This document shows, piece after piece, positions 7,333-14,254 of a stretch of 24,073 bases of DNA. Both the position numbers and the translations under genes were made by a program. Each line of letters starts with the position of its first letter. Position 1 is the stretch's first letter. The notes beneath the pieces were generated by a model. The model did no database searches. It saw only the letters and a list, made by a program, of their open reading frames with translations, and was not told the DNA's origin. The stretch is from Candidatus Parcubacteria bacterium (GTDB lineage Bacteria; Patescibacteriota; Minisyncoccia; Phycocordibacterales; GCA-2747955), in the NCBI GenBank assembly GCA_027024305.1, contig JALVSO010000074.1:1-24073 (forward strand), in the 5' to 3' direction.

Positions 7333-7363
7333 AAAAAACTTCCTTAAAGGAAGTTTTTTATTT
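7333..7363 (+). terminator. Rho-independent terminator after the DsbA-like gene
   Basis: AAAAAACTTCC and GGAAGTTTTTT form the stem around TTAAA, ending in TATTTT, directly after the stop codon. Confidence 0.9.
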
Positions 7364-7390
7364 TGGAATGATGGTGGATTGATGATGGAT

Positions 7391-7414
7391 GGCGGCGGCC
7401 CGGGGGCCGCCGTC
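7391..7414. repeat. Very GC-rich palindrome downstream of recA
   Basis: GGCGGCCC (7394-7401) and GGGCCGCC (7404-7411) are perfect inverted repeats with a GG centre, extendable by one pair on each side. It is striking in an AT-rich genome. It lies 67 nt past the recA stop in the convergent gap with the DsbA-like gene, with no T run in the recA direction. Nearby GATGGTGGATTGATGATGGATGG is a degenerate short tandem motif. Confidence 0.55.
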
Positions 7415-7480
7415 CTTTCCAATCCCCCTCTCAGACCCCCCTATCCATTCATCCGGCAAAGCGCAGCCGGCATACTTTTC

Positions 7481-8536
7481 TTACTGATCTTCCTTCATGG
7501 CCTGGCGGATTTTTTTCAAAAGCTCGTTGCGAAATTTGCTATTTTCTTTTAATCAATTCCTGGTCTTATCGTAGCCCACTCCCATTTTTTCATCTCCGTA
7601 GTAATAGGTGGCTTTTTTCTTTTCAATAAGACCGTATTTTTCTCCCAAGGCAATTATCTCACCTTCCTGGGAAATACCTTCATTATAAATCAAGTCAAAT
7701 TCAGTTACTTTGAAAGGCGGAGCGACTTTGTTTTTCACAATCTTAACCCGATGACGACCACCAACAACCTCTTCACCCTTTTTAATCTGGGCAATTCTTC
7801 TAATATCTATCCTGACCGAAGAATAAAATTTCAGAGCGTTTCCTCCGGTAGTGGTTTCCGGACTGCCGAACATTACTCCAATCTTCATTCTAATTTGATT
7901 GATGAAAATAACCACGGTCTTGGAGTTGGAAACGATGGAAGTCAATTTCCTCAAAGCCTGGGACATCAGACGGGCCTGCTTTCCAACATGATAATCACCC
8001 ATATTACCCTCAATTTCATCTTTCGGCGTCAAAGCGGCCACTGAGTCAACCACGATTACATCCATTTGACCTCCTCGCACCAGAGCGTCCACTATATCCA
8101 GAGCCTGTTCTCCGGAATTAGGTTGGGAAATTAAAAGTTCATCGGTTTTCACTCCGATTTTCTTGGCATAGAGAGGGTCCATGGCGTGTTCGGCGTCAAT
8201 AAAAGCGGCAATCCCTCCTTTTTTCTGAGCCTCTGCAATAACATGCAAAGAAAGAGTGGTTTTTCCGGAAGATTCCGGACCATAAATCTCTATAATCCTT
8301 CCCCGGGGCACCCCACCGATACCCAAAACATTATCAATGCCGATGGAGCCGGTGGAAATGGCATCCACATCAACCTTGCCGATATCCCCCATTTTCATAA
8401 TGGCGTCCTCCCCGAATTTTGTCTGAATTTCGTCCAAAGTTTTTTGAACCTCTTCCAGCTTTACTTCTTTTTTGCTGGGTTCGCTTTTTTTAGCTTCAAG
8501 CTTTTTCTTTTCTTTTTCTTCTTTTTTCTTTGCCAT
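7481..8536 (-). CDS. recA: RecA recombinase (1 in-frame TGA read as Trp)
   Basis: Forms nucleoprotein filaments for homologous recombination and repair. The 351-residue reading has Walker A GPESSGKT at residues 86-93 and Walker B VIVVDS at about 160-165; EHAMDP and the GGNALKFYSSVR segment are canonical. The N-terminus has an unusual Lys/Glu-rich extension of about 28 residues (MAKKKEEKEKKK...). TGA at 7553-7555 gives KTRN-W-LKENSKFRNELLKKIRQAM. Homologues have an aromatic residue there, so Trp fits and Gly would not, and the helix after it is normal RecA C-terminus. TAA stop at 7481. A -10 TAGAAT (8548-8543) is exactly 6 nt before ATG, with no Shine-Dalgarno. trmD lies 38 nt upstream on the same strand. 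Confidence 0.96.
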
Positions 8537-8574
8537 AATTTTATTCTAACATTTTTTATCCCCTTTTAAAAATT

Positions 8575-9297
8575 TTAATTTTCCCTCTTCCACTCCTCTA
8601 TTTTTTTATGATTTCCCGAAAGGAGAACCCGGGGCACTTCGTAGACCTTCCCCTTTCACCGTAACTTTTCCGGACGAGTGTAATATTTTCCGGCCGAGAT
8701 TCTTTCTTCTTCCAGAGAATTAAAATTTCCCAGCACCCCCGGCAACTGGCGAGAAATGGAATCTATTAAAATCATAGCCGGAATTTCTCCACCGGTCAAA
8801 ACATAGTCGCCCACGGAAATTTCCCTGCCGGGATATATTTCTTGAACCCGGGAATCAATGCCTTCATAGCGTCCGGAAACCAAAATCAAATCGGTCAGTT
8901 TTTTATTTTTCCAAAAACCTTTGGTCAAAAAAGTTAGAATTTTATTTTCCTCCTTCTCCCCCAAACTTTTTTGAGCAAAAGCCTTGGCCATTTCCGTATT
9001 GAATTTTTCTCCCCGGGGGGAAAAATAGACAATCTCAAAATTCTTGCTTTTTTTTAAAGCCTTTTCAATGGATTTTAAAAAGGGTTCGGCCTTCAAAACC
9101 ATACCCGGTCCTCCGCCAAAGGGACGGTCATCCACCGGCTCTTTCAGTTCCGGGTTATGAGAAACGGGGGCAAAATCTTTGGGATTATAAAAGGAAACCT
9201 TAATCAGGCCTTTTTTAAGGGCTCTTTTTAAAATTGACTCTTCCAAATAGGCTTTAACCGTTTCCGGAAAAAGGGAAATTATGTGAAAGTGTAACAT
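8575..9297 (-). CDS. trmD: tRNA (guanine-N1)-methyltransferase (1 in-frame TGA read as Trp)
   Basis: SPOUT-class enzyme that methylates G37 of tRNAs with SAM, preventing frameshifting. The 240-residue reading begins MLHFHIISLFPET. Family motifs include PVDDRPFGGGPGMV, LILVSGRYEGIDSRV, and the trefoil-knot region ISVGDYVLTGGEIPAM with ISRQLPGVLGN. TGA at 8656-8658 gives TRPEKLR-W-KGKVYEVPRVLLSGNHKKIEEW; without read-through the conserved VLLSGNH..IE.W tail is lost. In-frame ATGs farther upstream overlap or precede a -10 TACAAT (9309-9304), which lies exactly 6 nt before the ATG at 9297, so I choose that start. Stop is TAA. It follows the DUF3999 terminator. Confidence 0.94.
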
Positions 9298-9311
9298 AAT
9301 CATATTGTAAC

Positions 9312-9340
9312 AAAAAAGAGAGGCCAAGTCCCTCTTTTTT
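9312..9340 (-). terminator. Terminator of the DUF2339-DUF3999 operon
   Basis: AAAAAAGAG (9312-9320) pairs with CTCTTTTTT (9332-9340). On the minus strand the stem ends in a T run shortly after the DUF3999 stop and just before the trmD promoter. Confidence 0.75.
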
Positions 9341-9351
9341 AAAAAACTTTT

Positions 9352-10659
9352 TTAAAGTTTGTCCACATAATCATCATCTTCCAGGTCTTTATTTGCCTCT
9401 TCCTTTAAAATCTTATAAACAAACCACAGAAGAATAATAACCAAAAGAACAATGAAAATGTAAATCAAATAGGGCTTATCTTCACCGAGCTTTTTAGCCG
9501 GGGCCTTGTAGAGAGGATTTTTTACCTCCTTTGATAAAATTAGCTCTTGATTTAAATCTCTTTTGAAAGAGCTCAAATCATAGTTGGCTTTTTTGGCCAA
9601 AGGATTTCCATAGTAAAGTCGATAGCTATTCTTAGAAAAATCCAAATTATTTAAATAGAGAATGTCGGGATATCTCTCTCCCTTTACTTCCAAAATATCC
9701 AGAGGGTCATTATCGCCGTTATCTATTATCAACAGATAGTATTTTTTATTATCCGCGACCCGGAAAGACTGATCGTCATAATAGACCTTGGCGGAAAAAG
9801 TTCCGCTGTATTTTCTCACCCAGTAGTCCTTTTTTGAATCATAGCGCTCTCCGGGGTGATAAATGGAGGCCTCTCGATTATTCGAAGCATAGAGAGTTAT
9901 GGGTCTCTCAAAATCTTTTTGGGCCGTTTTAACAATAAAACTCTCCAGGGGCAGATTATCAGCGGGAACAATAATCAAAACCTCCTGCTTCCCATCAGAT
10001 AAAAGCCTTGATTCAAAAGAAAGCTCAATCTTTTCCTTAATGCCCGGCTCCGTTTCAGCCACCTTTTTTCTAATATAAAAATCATCCACTTTAAAATCCC
10101 CCTCACTGCCGGAAAAAACCACCTTCAAAAAACGATGGTCGGTGTATTTAAACTTTATTTCCAAATCTCTCTTGGCCGGAGAAATGGCTATTAGATCACC
10201 CCCCCTATCGGTTAATCTTTCATAGCGACTATCTTTCAAATTGGAACCATAGACATCGGCCACCCGAGAAAAATTTACCGAAGATGTCTTTACCATAAGC
10301 TTATCAACATAGCCGGCATCCAAACCCCGATCTAAAACAAAAGTGTTTCCCTTTCTGAAAACAACCTTCAGGGGCAGGTCTTTTTCTTCCACCACTCTTT
10401 TGTCCGATACCCTGGAAATATCATATTTTTGCTCTTTGTTATTTTTATCCACCACCCTCAGGTCATGAAAGAACTGGTTGCCATGGGCATAGATATCCCT
10501 ATCCAGCTTCAGATAAAAATTTCCCTTGCCGGAACCCTTGATGTCTTTATAATATTGATATTCCGACAGCTTAAACTCAGCTGAAACCACCGCCGGCAAC
10601 AGCACCAGCAATAATCCCGCCATTTTACTCATTTTTTTCCTGAACATATTTAATTTCAT
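9352..10659 (-). CDS. DUF3999-family exported/membrane protein
   Basis: 435 residues. A signal sequence (MAGLLLVLLPAVVSA-E, cleavage near residue 27) precedes a long extracytoplasmic region rich in beta-type sequence. A C-terminal membrane anchor (YLIYIFIVLLVIILLWFVYKIL) follows, then a short acidic cytoplasmic tail. The FYLKLDRDIYAHGN...FFHDLRVVD segment and two jelly-roll-like stretches fit DUF3999. The pairing with DUF2339 immediately upstream (15 nt) is a recurrent neighbourhood for this family and is the best support. Function is unknown; a role in the envelope is inferred. All Trp codons are TGG. No Shine-Dalgarno is evident, so translation may be coupled to the upstream gene. Stop is TAA. 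Confidence 0.8.
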   Translation of the reverse strand: MKLNMFRKKMSKMAGLLLVLLPAVVSAEFKLSEYQYYKDIKGSGKGNFYLKLDRDIYAHGNQFFHDLRVVDKNNKEQKYDISRVSDKRVVEEKDLPLKVVFRKGNTFVLDRGLDAGYVDKLMVKTSSVNFSRVADVYGSNLKDSRYERLTDRGGDLIAISPAKRDLEIKFKYTDHRFLKVVFSGSEGDFKVDDFYIRKKVAETEPGIKEKIELSFESRLLSDGKQEVLIIVPADNLPLESFIVKTAQKDFERPITLYASNNREASIYHPGERYDSKKDYWVRKYSGTFSAKVYYDDQSFRVADNKKYYLLIIDNGDNDPLDILEVKGERYPDILYLNNLDFSKNSYRLYYGNPLAKKANYDLSSFKRDLNQELILSKEVKNPLYKAPAKKLGEDKPYLIYIFIVLLVIILLWFVYKILKEEANKDLEDDDYVDKL

Positions 10660-10674
10660 ATTATTGTTATTTTT

Positions 10675-12582
10675 TTAATCTTTCAAAAATGCCTTGATTT
10701 TTTCCGAATGTTTTGAATAATAATAACCGATAGCCAAAGTAACCAGACCCAAAAGGATAAAGGCTACAATCCTGGTCAGCTCGGAGAGCTCTCAAATATC
10801 ATAGAGATAGGCCTTGGCAATAACAAAGGCAAAAATCAAAAGAGAAACTATCCTGAAACTGGAATAGGACTTCATAATACCGATGGCCATTAAAAGAACG
10901 GCGTAGGCCATATAAACCACCGAAAGTAACAGCAAGGAAACACTCTGGGAAATATAGCCGGCGTCTTTCGTAGAAGAAATTTCCAAAAAGATCAATCACA
11001 AAATCAATAGATTCCCCAATGCCCCCAGAGCCTTGGCCCATTTTTTATGCTCCTTTTTCAAATCCACATAGGCCAAAGAGAAAGTAATTAAAATTCCAAA
11101 AGCATAGATCAAAACCCTTTCGTTGAAAATTGGAGTGAAATCACTCACCCACTTTCCATTAACATAGTTTGAAACTCTTAAATAGGAATCAAAGAACAAA
11201 AGCCTGAAAATACCAACGGCCAACATAACCAGAGAAATATGGAAGAATGATTTAATTTTTAGCTTGGCAAAAATCAGCACCAAAACTAGAGCCTCCACCA
11301 ACCAGGCAAAGGTGATCCACTTCCCGCTAAACTGCAGGGCCGGAATTAGGGCGATGGCGAAACTGGCCAGAGCCACAAAATAATAAGTTATTTTGGATAG
11401 TCCGCCAAACCTGACAAGGGAAATTTTAGCCAAGGCCAGATAGAAAATTGAGGCAATTAGCGGGGGGATAAAGTAGAGGTTTTCAAAGAAGGGCACTTTA
11501 TTAATTTGACCGCCCTGACCATTCTCTCAAACATAATCTCCTCAAACCATTCTTTGAAACATATAATGAGAAATGGAAAGAAAAGCCCCACTGGCCACCA
11601 AGGGCAAAGCCACCGTCACATTATCCCAATCACTTCTGTCCTCCTTCTTTCTTAAATAGTAGACGAAAGGAGCCACCGTAAAAATAGCAAAGAAAATAAT
11701 CAGGTAAATTCAATAGATGGCAAAAACCGGATTTTTATAATATTCAGTAAAAGAACCCCAGTAGAGAATTGCTGTTCCGATGGCCGAACCGATGGCCAAT
11801 CATGACCAACCTCTCTTCCAGACCAAAAAGAACATACCCAAAAGAAGAATTAAAATATAATTAAAGAGAACCATTTCATTGGGCGAACCGGAAGCCGAAA
11901 GAACCGGAACCAAAAAACCGCCAACCAGGGAAATCAGAGCCACCACCTTTGAACTTTTTTTGTAGGCAAAAAGAACCGCCACCAAAGTAACCAAAGTCAT
12001 TATAATGAAAGCCATGGCGTTACCGTAGAGACTGTAAACCAAACCGAACTTGGCCGCTAGATAGAGAATAACAAAACCACCACCCATTAAAAGAATTCCG
12101 TAGTTCTGATATTTCTTTCTCAAGTAATCACCCAGAAAGATAAATAAAATACCGGAAATAAAGCCCAGAATAACTCGGCCCATTTCGTCAATCAAATTAT
12201 TATCAAAAGCGTATTTTAAGAAGAAACCGATTCCGAAAATAACCGAAACTACACCAATGGCCGGCAAAACTTTCGCTCCCCAGTGATATTCGGTTTCTTT
12301 CTTTTCTTCAACAAAAATAGGTTTGCTTGTTTCATTATCTTTTCCGTTCTCTTCTTTAACCCCGTGAATATCATCACCGACAATATACCTCGGAGTCTCT
12401 TCCGATATTTCTTTTTTTTCCGAAAGTGATTCTTTTCTCTCTCCGACTTTCTCCATGGAGTAAAGCGATTCTATCCTTTCTATAATCTTATCCTGTCTCT
12501 TTTTTAATTTTGAAACTCTTATGAACAAAAAGACCACAGCCGCAACCAAAAGCCAAAAAGGCAAGCTAAATAAAAAATACAT
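10675..12582 (-). CDS. DUF2339 polytopic membrane protein (6 in-frame TGA read as Trp)
   Basis: 635 residues once six TGA codons are read as Trp; otherwise it falls into four fragments. It has an N-terminal membrane segment, a basic coiled-coil-like stretch (SKLKKRQDKIIERIESL), an acidic linker of about 50 residues, then EYHWGAKVLPAIGVVSVIFGIGFFLKYAFD, the hallmark start of the DUF2339 core, and many further helices. TGA positions include KRGWS-W-LAIG (11800-11802), AIY-W-IY, RMV-W-GDYV-W-ENG, LIL-W-LIF and YDI-W-ELSEL. The last lies in the conserved D.(W/L)..(L) ending before the final helices. Function is unknown; it is usually partnered with DUF3999, as here. A -10 TAAAAT (12595-12590) ends 7 nt before ATG. 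TAA stop. Confidence 0.88.
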
Positions 12583-12626
12583 AATTCCAATTTTAATTTT
12601 AATTTCTAATATTCATATTCTACCAT

Positions 12627-12664
12627 AAAAAAACAGCGGAAAATCCATCTTCCGCTGTTTTTTG
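12627..12664 (-). terminator. Terminator after the 12666-13154 gene
   Basis: AAAACAGCGGAA and TTCCGCTGTTTT pair around a short loop (AATCCATC), with A/T runs on both sides. It sits 2 nt after the TAG stop and isolates the DUF2339 operon. Confidence 0.9.
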
Positions 12665-12665
12665 A

Positions 12666-13154
12666 CTATTCTACTTTGATGGTAACCCCCTTTGGAATCA
12701 TTTCTTCTTCCCTCAGTGATTCCAGATGGGAAATAACCCCCTGAATCATAACGGATCCGACGGCCGCCATCACCCCATGGGGCAAGGCTGTTCTCATCTT
12801 GGTATATTTCAACAAGGTCTCACCCTCCTTATTGAATACAACCAACTCTCCTTCACTATTCTGCTCCCAAAAAAGCTTTTCAACTTTTTCAGTGAGCCCC
12901 CCTTGGGGAACAAACTTTTTCAAAAGAGAAATCAGCTTTTGGCAACTATCCTCCTTTTCAGCAAGGGCCTCCATAACGATCCTTGCTACAGGGATAAAAT
13001 CACTTTCTTTAGAGGCTCTCCTTAATTCTTTTTCATAGACTTCATATCCTTCTGGTAATCTCTCCTCTGCCAACAGGGCCAAGTAAAGCCTCTCTGCCTT
13101 TTTATAATCCCCAATTTCTCAAATAAAATCCCCAATACCACTAAACTTACTCAT
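12666..13154 (-). CDS. Unrecognised 162-residue protein (1 in-frame TGA read as Trp)
   Basis: Reading UGA as Trp extends the frame to an ATG at 13154 with a strong GGGAGGG ribosome binding site 6 nt upstream: MSKFSGIGDFI-W-EIGDYKKAERLY. The N-terminal segment (IGDYKKAERLYLALLAEE) resembles a single TPR-like helical hairpin. The middle is helical and charged. Near the C-terminus are FNKEGETLLKYTKMRTALPHG and VMAAVGSVMIQGVISHLESL. There is no signal peptide or membrane segment, so it is probably cytoplasmic. I recognise no family. It is a complete unit with promoter (TTTACA-16-TATAAT), a leader of about 40 nt and a terminator. It shares the leadered, ribosome-binding-site style of the other small unknown genes. 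Confidence 0.75.
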
Positions 13155-13198
13155 ATTCTGCCCTCCCGAGCTTGTGTTAAAAGATTAAATCTAGCCTA

Positions 13199-13226
13199 AT
13201 TATACACAGCTTTTTAAACTTGTAAA
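13199..13226 (-). promoter_or_regulatory. Promoter of the 12666-13154 gene
   Basis: On the minus strand TTTACA (13226-13221), 16 nt and TATAAT (13204-13199). The transcript should carry a leader of about 40 nt ending in the GGGAGGG site. Confidence 0.7.
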
Positions 13227-13293
13227 GCTTTATTTTATTTTAGGGAAACTTCAAAAATCTACTTAAAAACTCAACCAATCAATCTTTACTCAG

Positions 13294-13331
13294 ATGTTAC
13301 ACTTAAAAACACCTGTTTTTAAGTGTAACAT
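13294..13331. repeat. Long palindrome 1 beside the Cas2-like gene
   Basis: A perfect 38-bp palindrome: two 18-bp arms (left arm ATGTTACACTTAAAAACA) around CC. It has the same outer (TTACACTT/AAGTGTAA) and inner (ACA-CC-TGT) blocks as palindromes 2 and 3, but the four intervening bases are AAAA/TTTT instead of GTGA/TCAC. There is no T run, so it is not a terminator. Confidence 0.9.
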
Positions 13332-13424
13332 GTCACCACCTTCCCTTTTTTTTCTTATTTAACCAACCTTAAAAAACTATCTAAAAACTAAAGTTAAAAG
13401 CTTAAAATACCCCTCTTCTCATGT

Positions 13425-13458
13425 GTTACACTTGTGAACACCTGTTCACAAGTGTAAC
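13425..13458. repeat. Long palindrome 2, directly upstream of the Cas2-like gene
   Basis: A perfect 34-bp palindrome: left arm GTTACACTTGTGAACA, centre CC, right arm its exact complement. It ends 22 nt before the -10 of the Cas2-like gene, so it abuts or covers the -35 position. It could be an operator, a cruciform or a recombination site. Confidence 0.92.
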
Positions 13459-13480
13459 CCGTTATTTTTAGTAAATGATG

Positions 13481-13486
13481 TATAAT
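13481..13486 (+). promoter_or_regulatory. -10 element of the Cas2-like gene
   Basis: TATAAT followed after exactly 6 nt (GTCTCT) by the ATG at 13493. There is no consensus -35; palindrome 2 occupies the adjacent upstream DNA. Confidence 0.6.
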
Positions 13487-13492
13487 GTCTCT

Positions 13493-14047
13493 ATGAATCT
13501 AAACTACTTTTCCCTAAAAAAACGTGAAAAAGAAGTTTTTGACGAAATCACGGCCGGAGAACTCTTGATTGGTTATCTTTTATCGGCCGGAAGCTCTTAT
13601 CGAGCCAGAAAAACAGCTAGAAAATTGGCCAACGAAAGAATGGCTAAAACCAGAGCTTTAAAAAGGTTGAAGGATAAAGGAATTATCGTAATTCAGAGAG
13701 ATAAAGTCTCTCTCACGAAACTAGGGCAAAGACTATCTAAAGAAAAAAGTATCATAGAAAAATACTCAAAAAATGTAAAAACCAAAAAGTGGGATGGAAA
13801 ATGGTGAATTGTCTCCTTTGATATCCCAAAAGAAACTAACTTTGTAAGAAGCTACCTAAGAAAGTTTTTAATGCTTTCAGGTTTTCATAAAATTCAACAA
13901 TCTGTTTATGTTTACCCTCACTACCCCAAAGAACTGATAAACTTCCTTGGTAAAGATCAAAATTTAGGCAAATTTATTTTCATTGCTAGAACAGATAAAA
14001 TTTCCCTTGAAAAAGAACTTAGGAAAAAGTTTAAATCGATCATCTAA
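13493..14047 (+). CDS. Winged-helix plus Cas2-like domain protein, PaaX-like (1 in-frame TGA read as Trp)
   Basis: 184 residues. The N-terminal part (about 1-80) looks like a winged-helix DNA-binding domain: GELLIGYLLSAG...TRALKRLKDKGIIVIQRDKVSLTKLG. After a basic linker comes KKWDGKW-W-IVSFDIPK, then FLMLSGFHKIQQSVYVYPH and LGKFIFIARTD. The Asp after a beta strand and the GF.KIQ.SVYV pattern are the hallmarks of the Cas2-type ferredoxin fold, also found at the end of PaaX regulators. TGA at 13805-13807 is read as Trp and the frame ends at TAA. There is no cas1, cas effector or CRISPR array nearby. Three palindromes flank the gene, so roles as an autorepressor, a structure-specific nuclease or part of a mobile element are all open. 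Start 13493 is preferred; the upstream in-frame ATG precedes the -10. Confidence 0.8.
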
Positions 14048-14083
14048 ATACTCGCGACAATTAATCAAATATTAATTTTTAAA

Positions 14084-14121
14084 ATGTTACACTTGTGAAC
14101 ACCTGTTCACAGGTGTAACAT
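14084..14121. repeat. Long palindrome 3, downstream of the Cas2-like gene
   Basis: A 38-bp palindrome (left arm ATGTTACACTTGTGAACA, centre CC) with one asymmetric base: the right arm has CAGG instead of CAAG, which would be a G-T wobble in a folded strand. It starts 36 nt after the gene's stop codon. Confidence 0.9.
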
Positions 14122-14199
14122 CAAGGAGTAGTGAAAAATATTGAAAAAAAAACCAGTGAATGTTTTAAATTAAAAATTTTTAAAAACAAAACACTCCGT

Positions 14200-14223
14200 A
14201 AAAAACACTTCTCAACTGAAGTG
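14200..14223 (-). terminator. Terminator of the phosphoketolase gene
   Basis: CACTTC (14206-14211) pairs with GAAGTG (14218-14223) around TCAACT. On the minus strand it is followed by a T run. Confidence 0.75.
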
Positions 14224-14254
14224 CTTTTGCATAAAATTCCAAACTGTCAACAAA

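Noticed and set aside
8186..8569. Plus-strand frame opposite recA ending in a Phe-rich tail
   Set aside because: It is a shadow of the Lys-rich recA N-terminus on the other strand.
13294..13458. Palindromes 1 and 2 as rho-independent terminators
   Set aside because: No T run follows on either strand and one abuts a promoter.
13294..14121. CRISPR array next to the Cas2-like gene
   Set aside because: There are only three palindromic copies, spaced about 97 and 625 bp apart with a gene between the last two; no regular spacers and no cas1.
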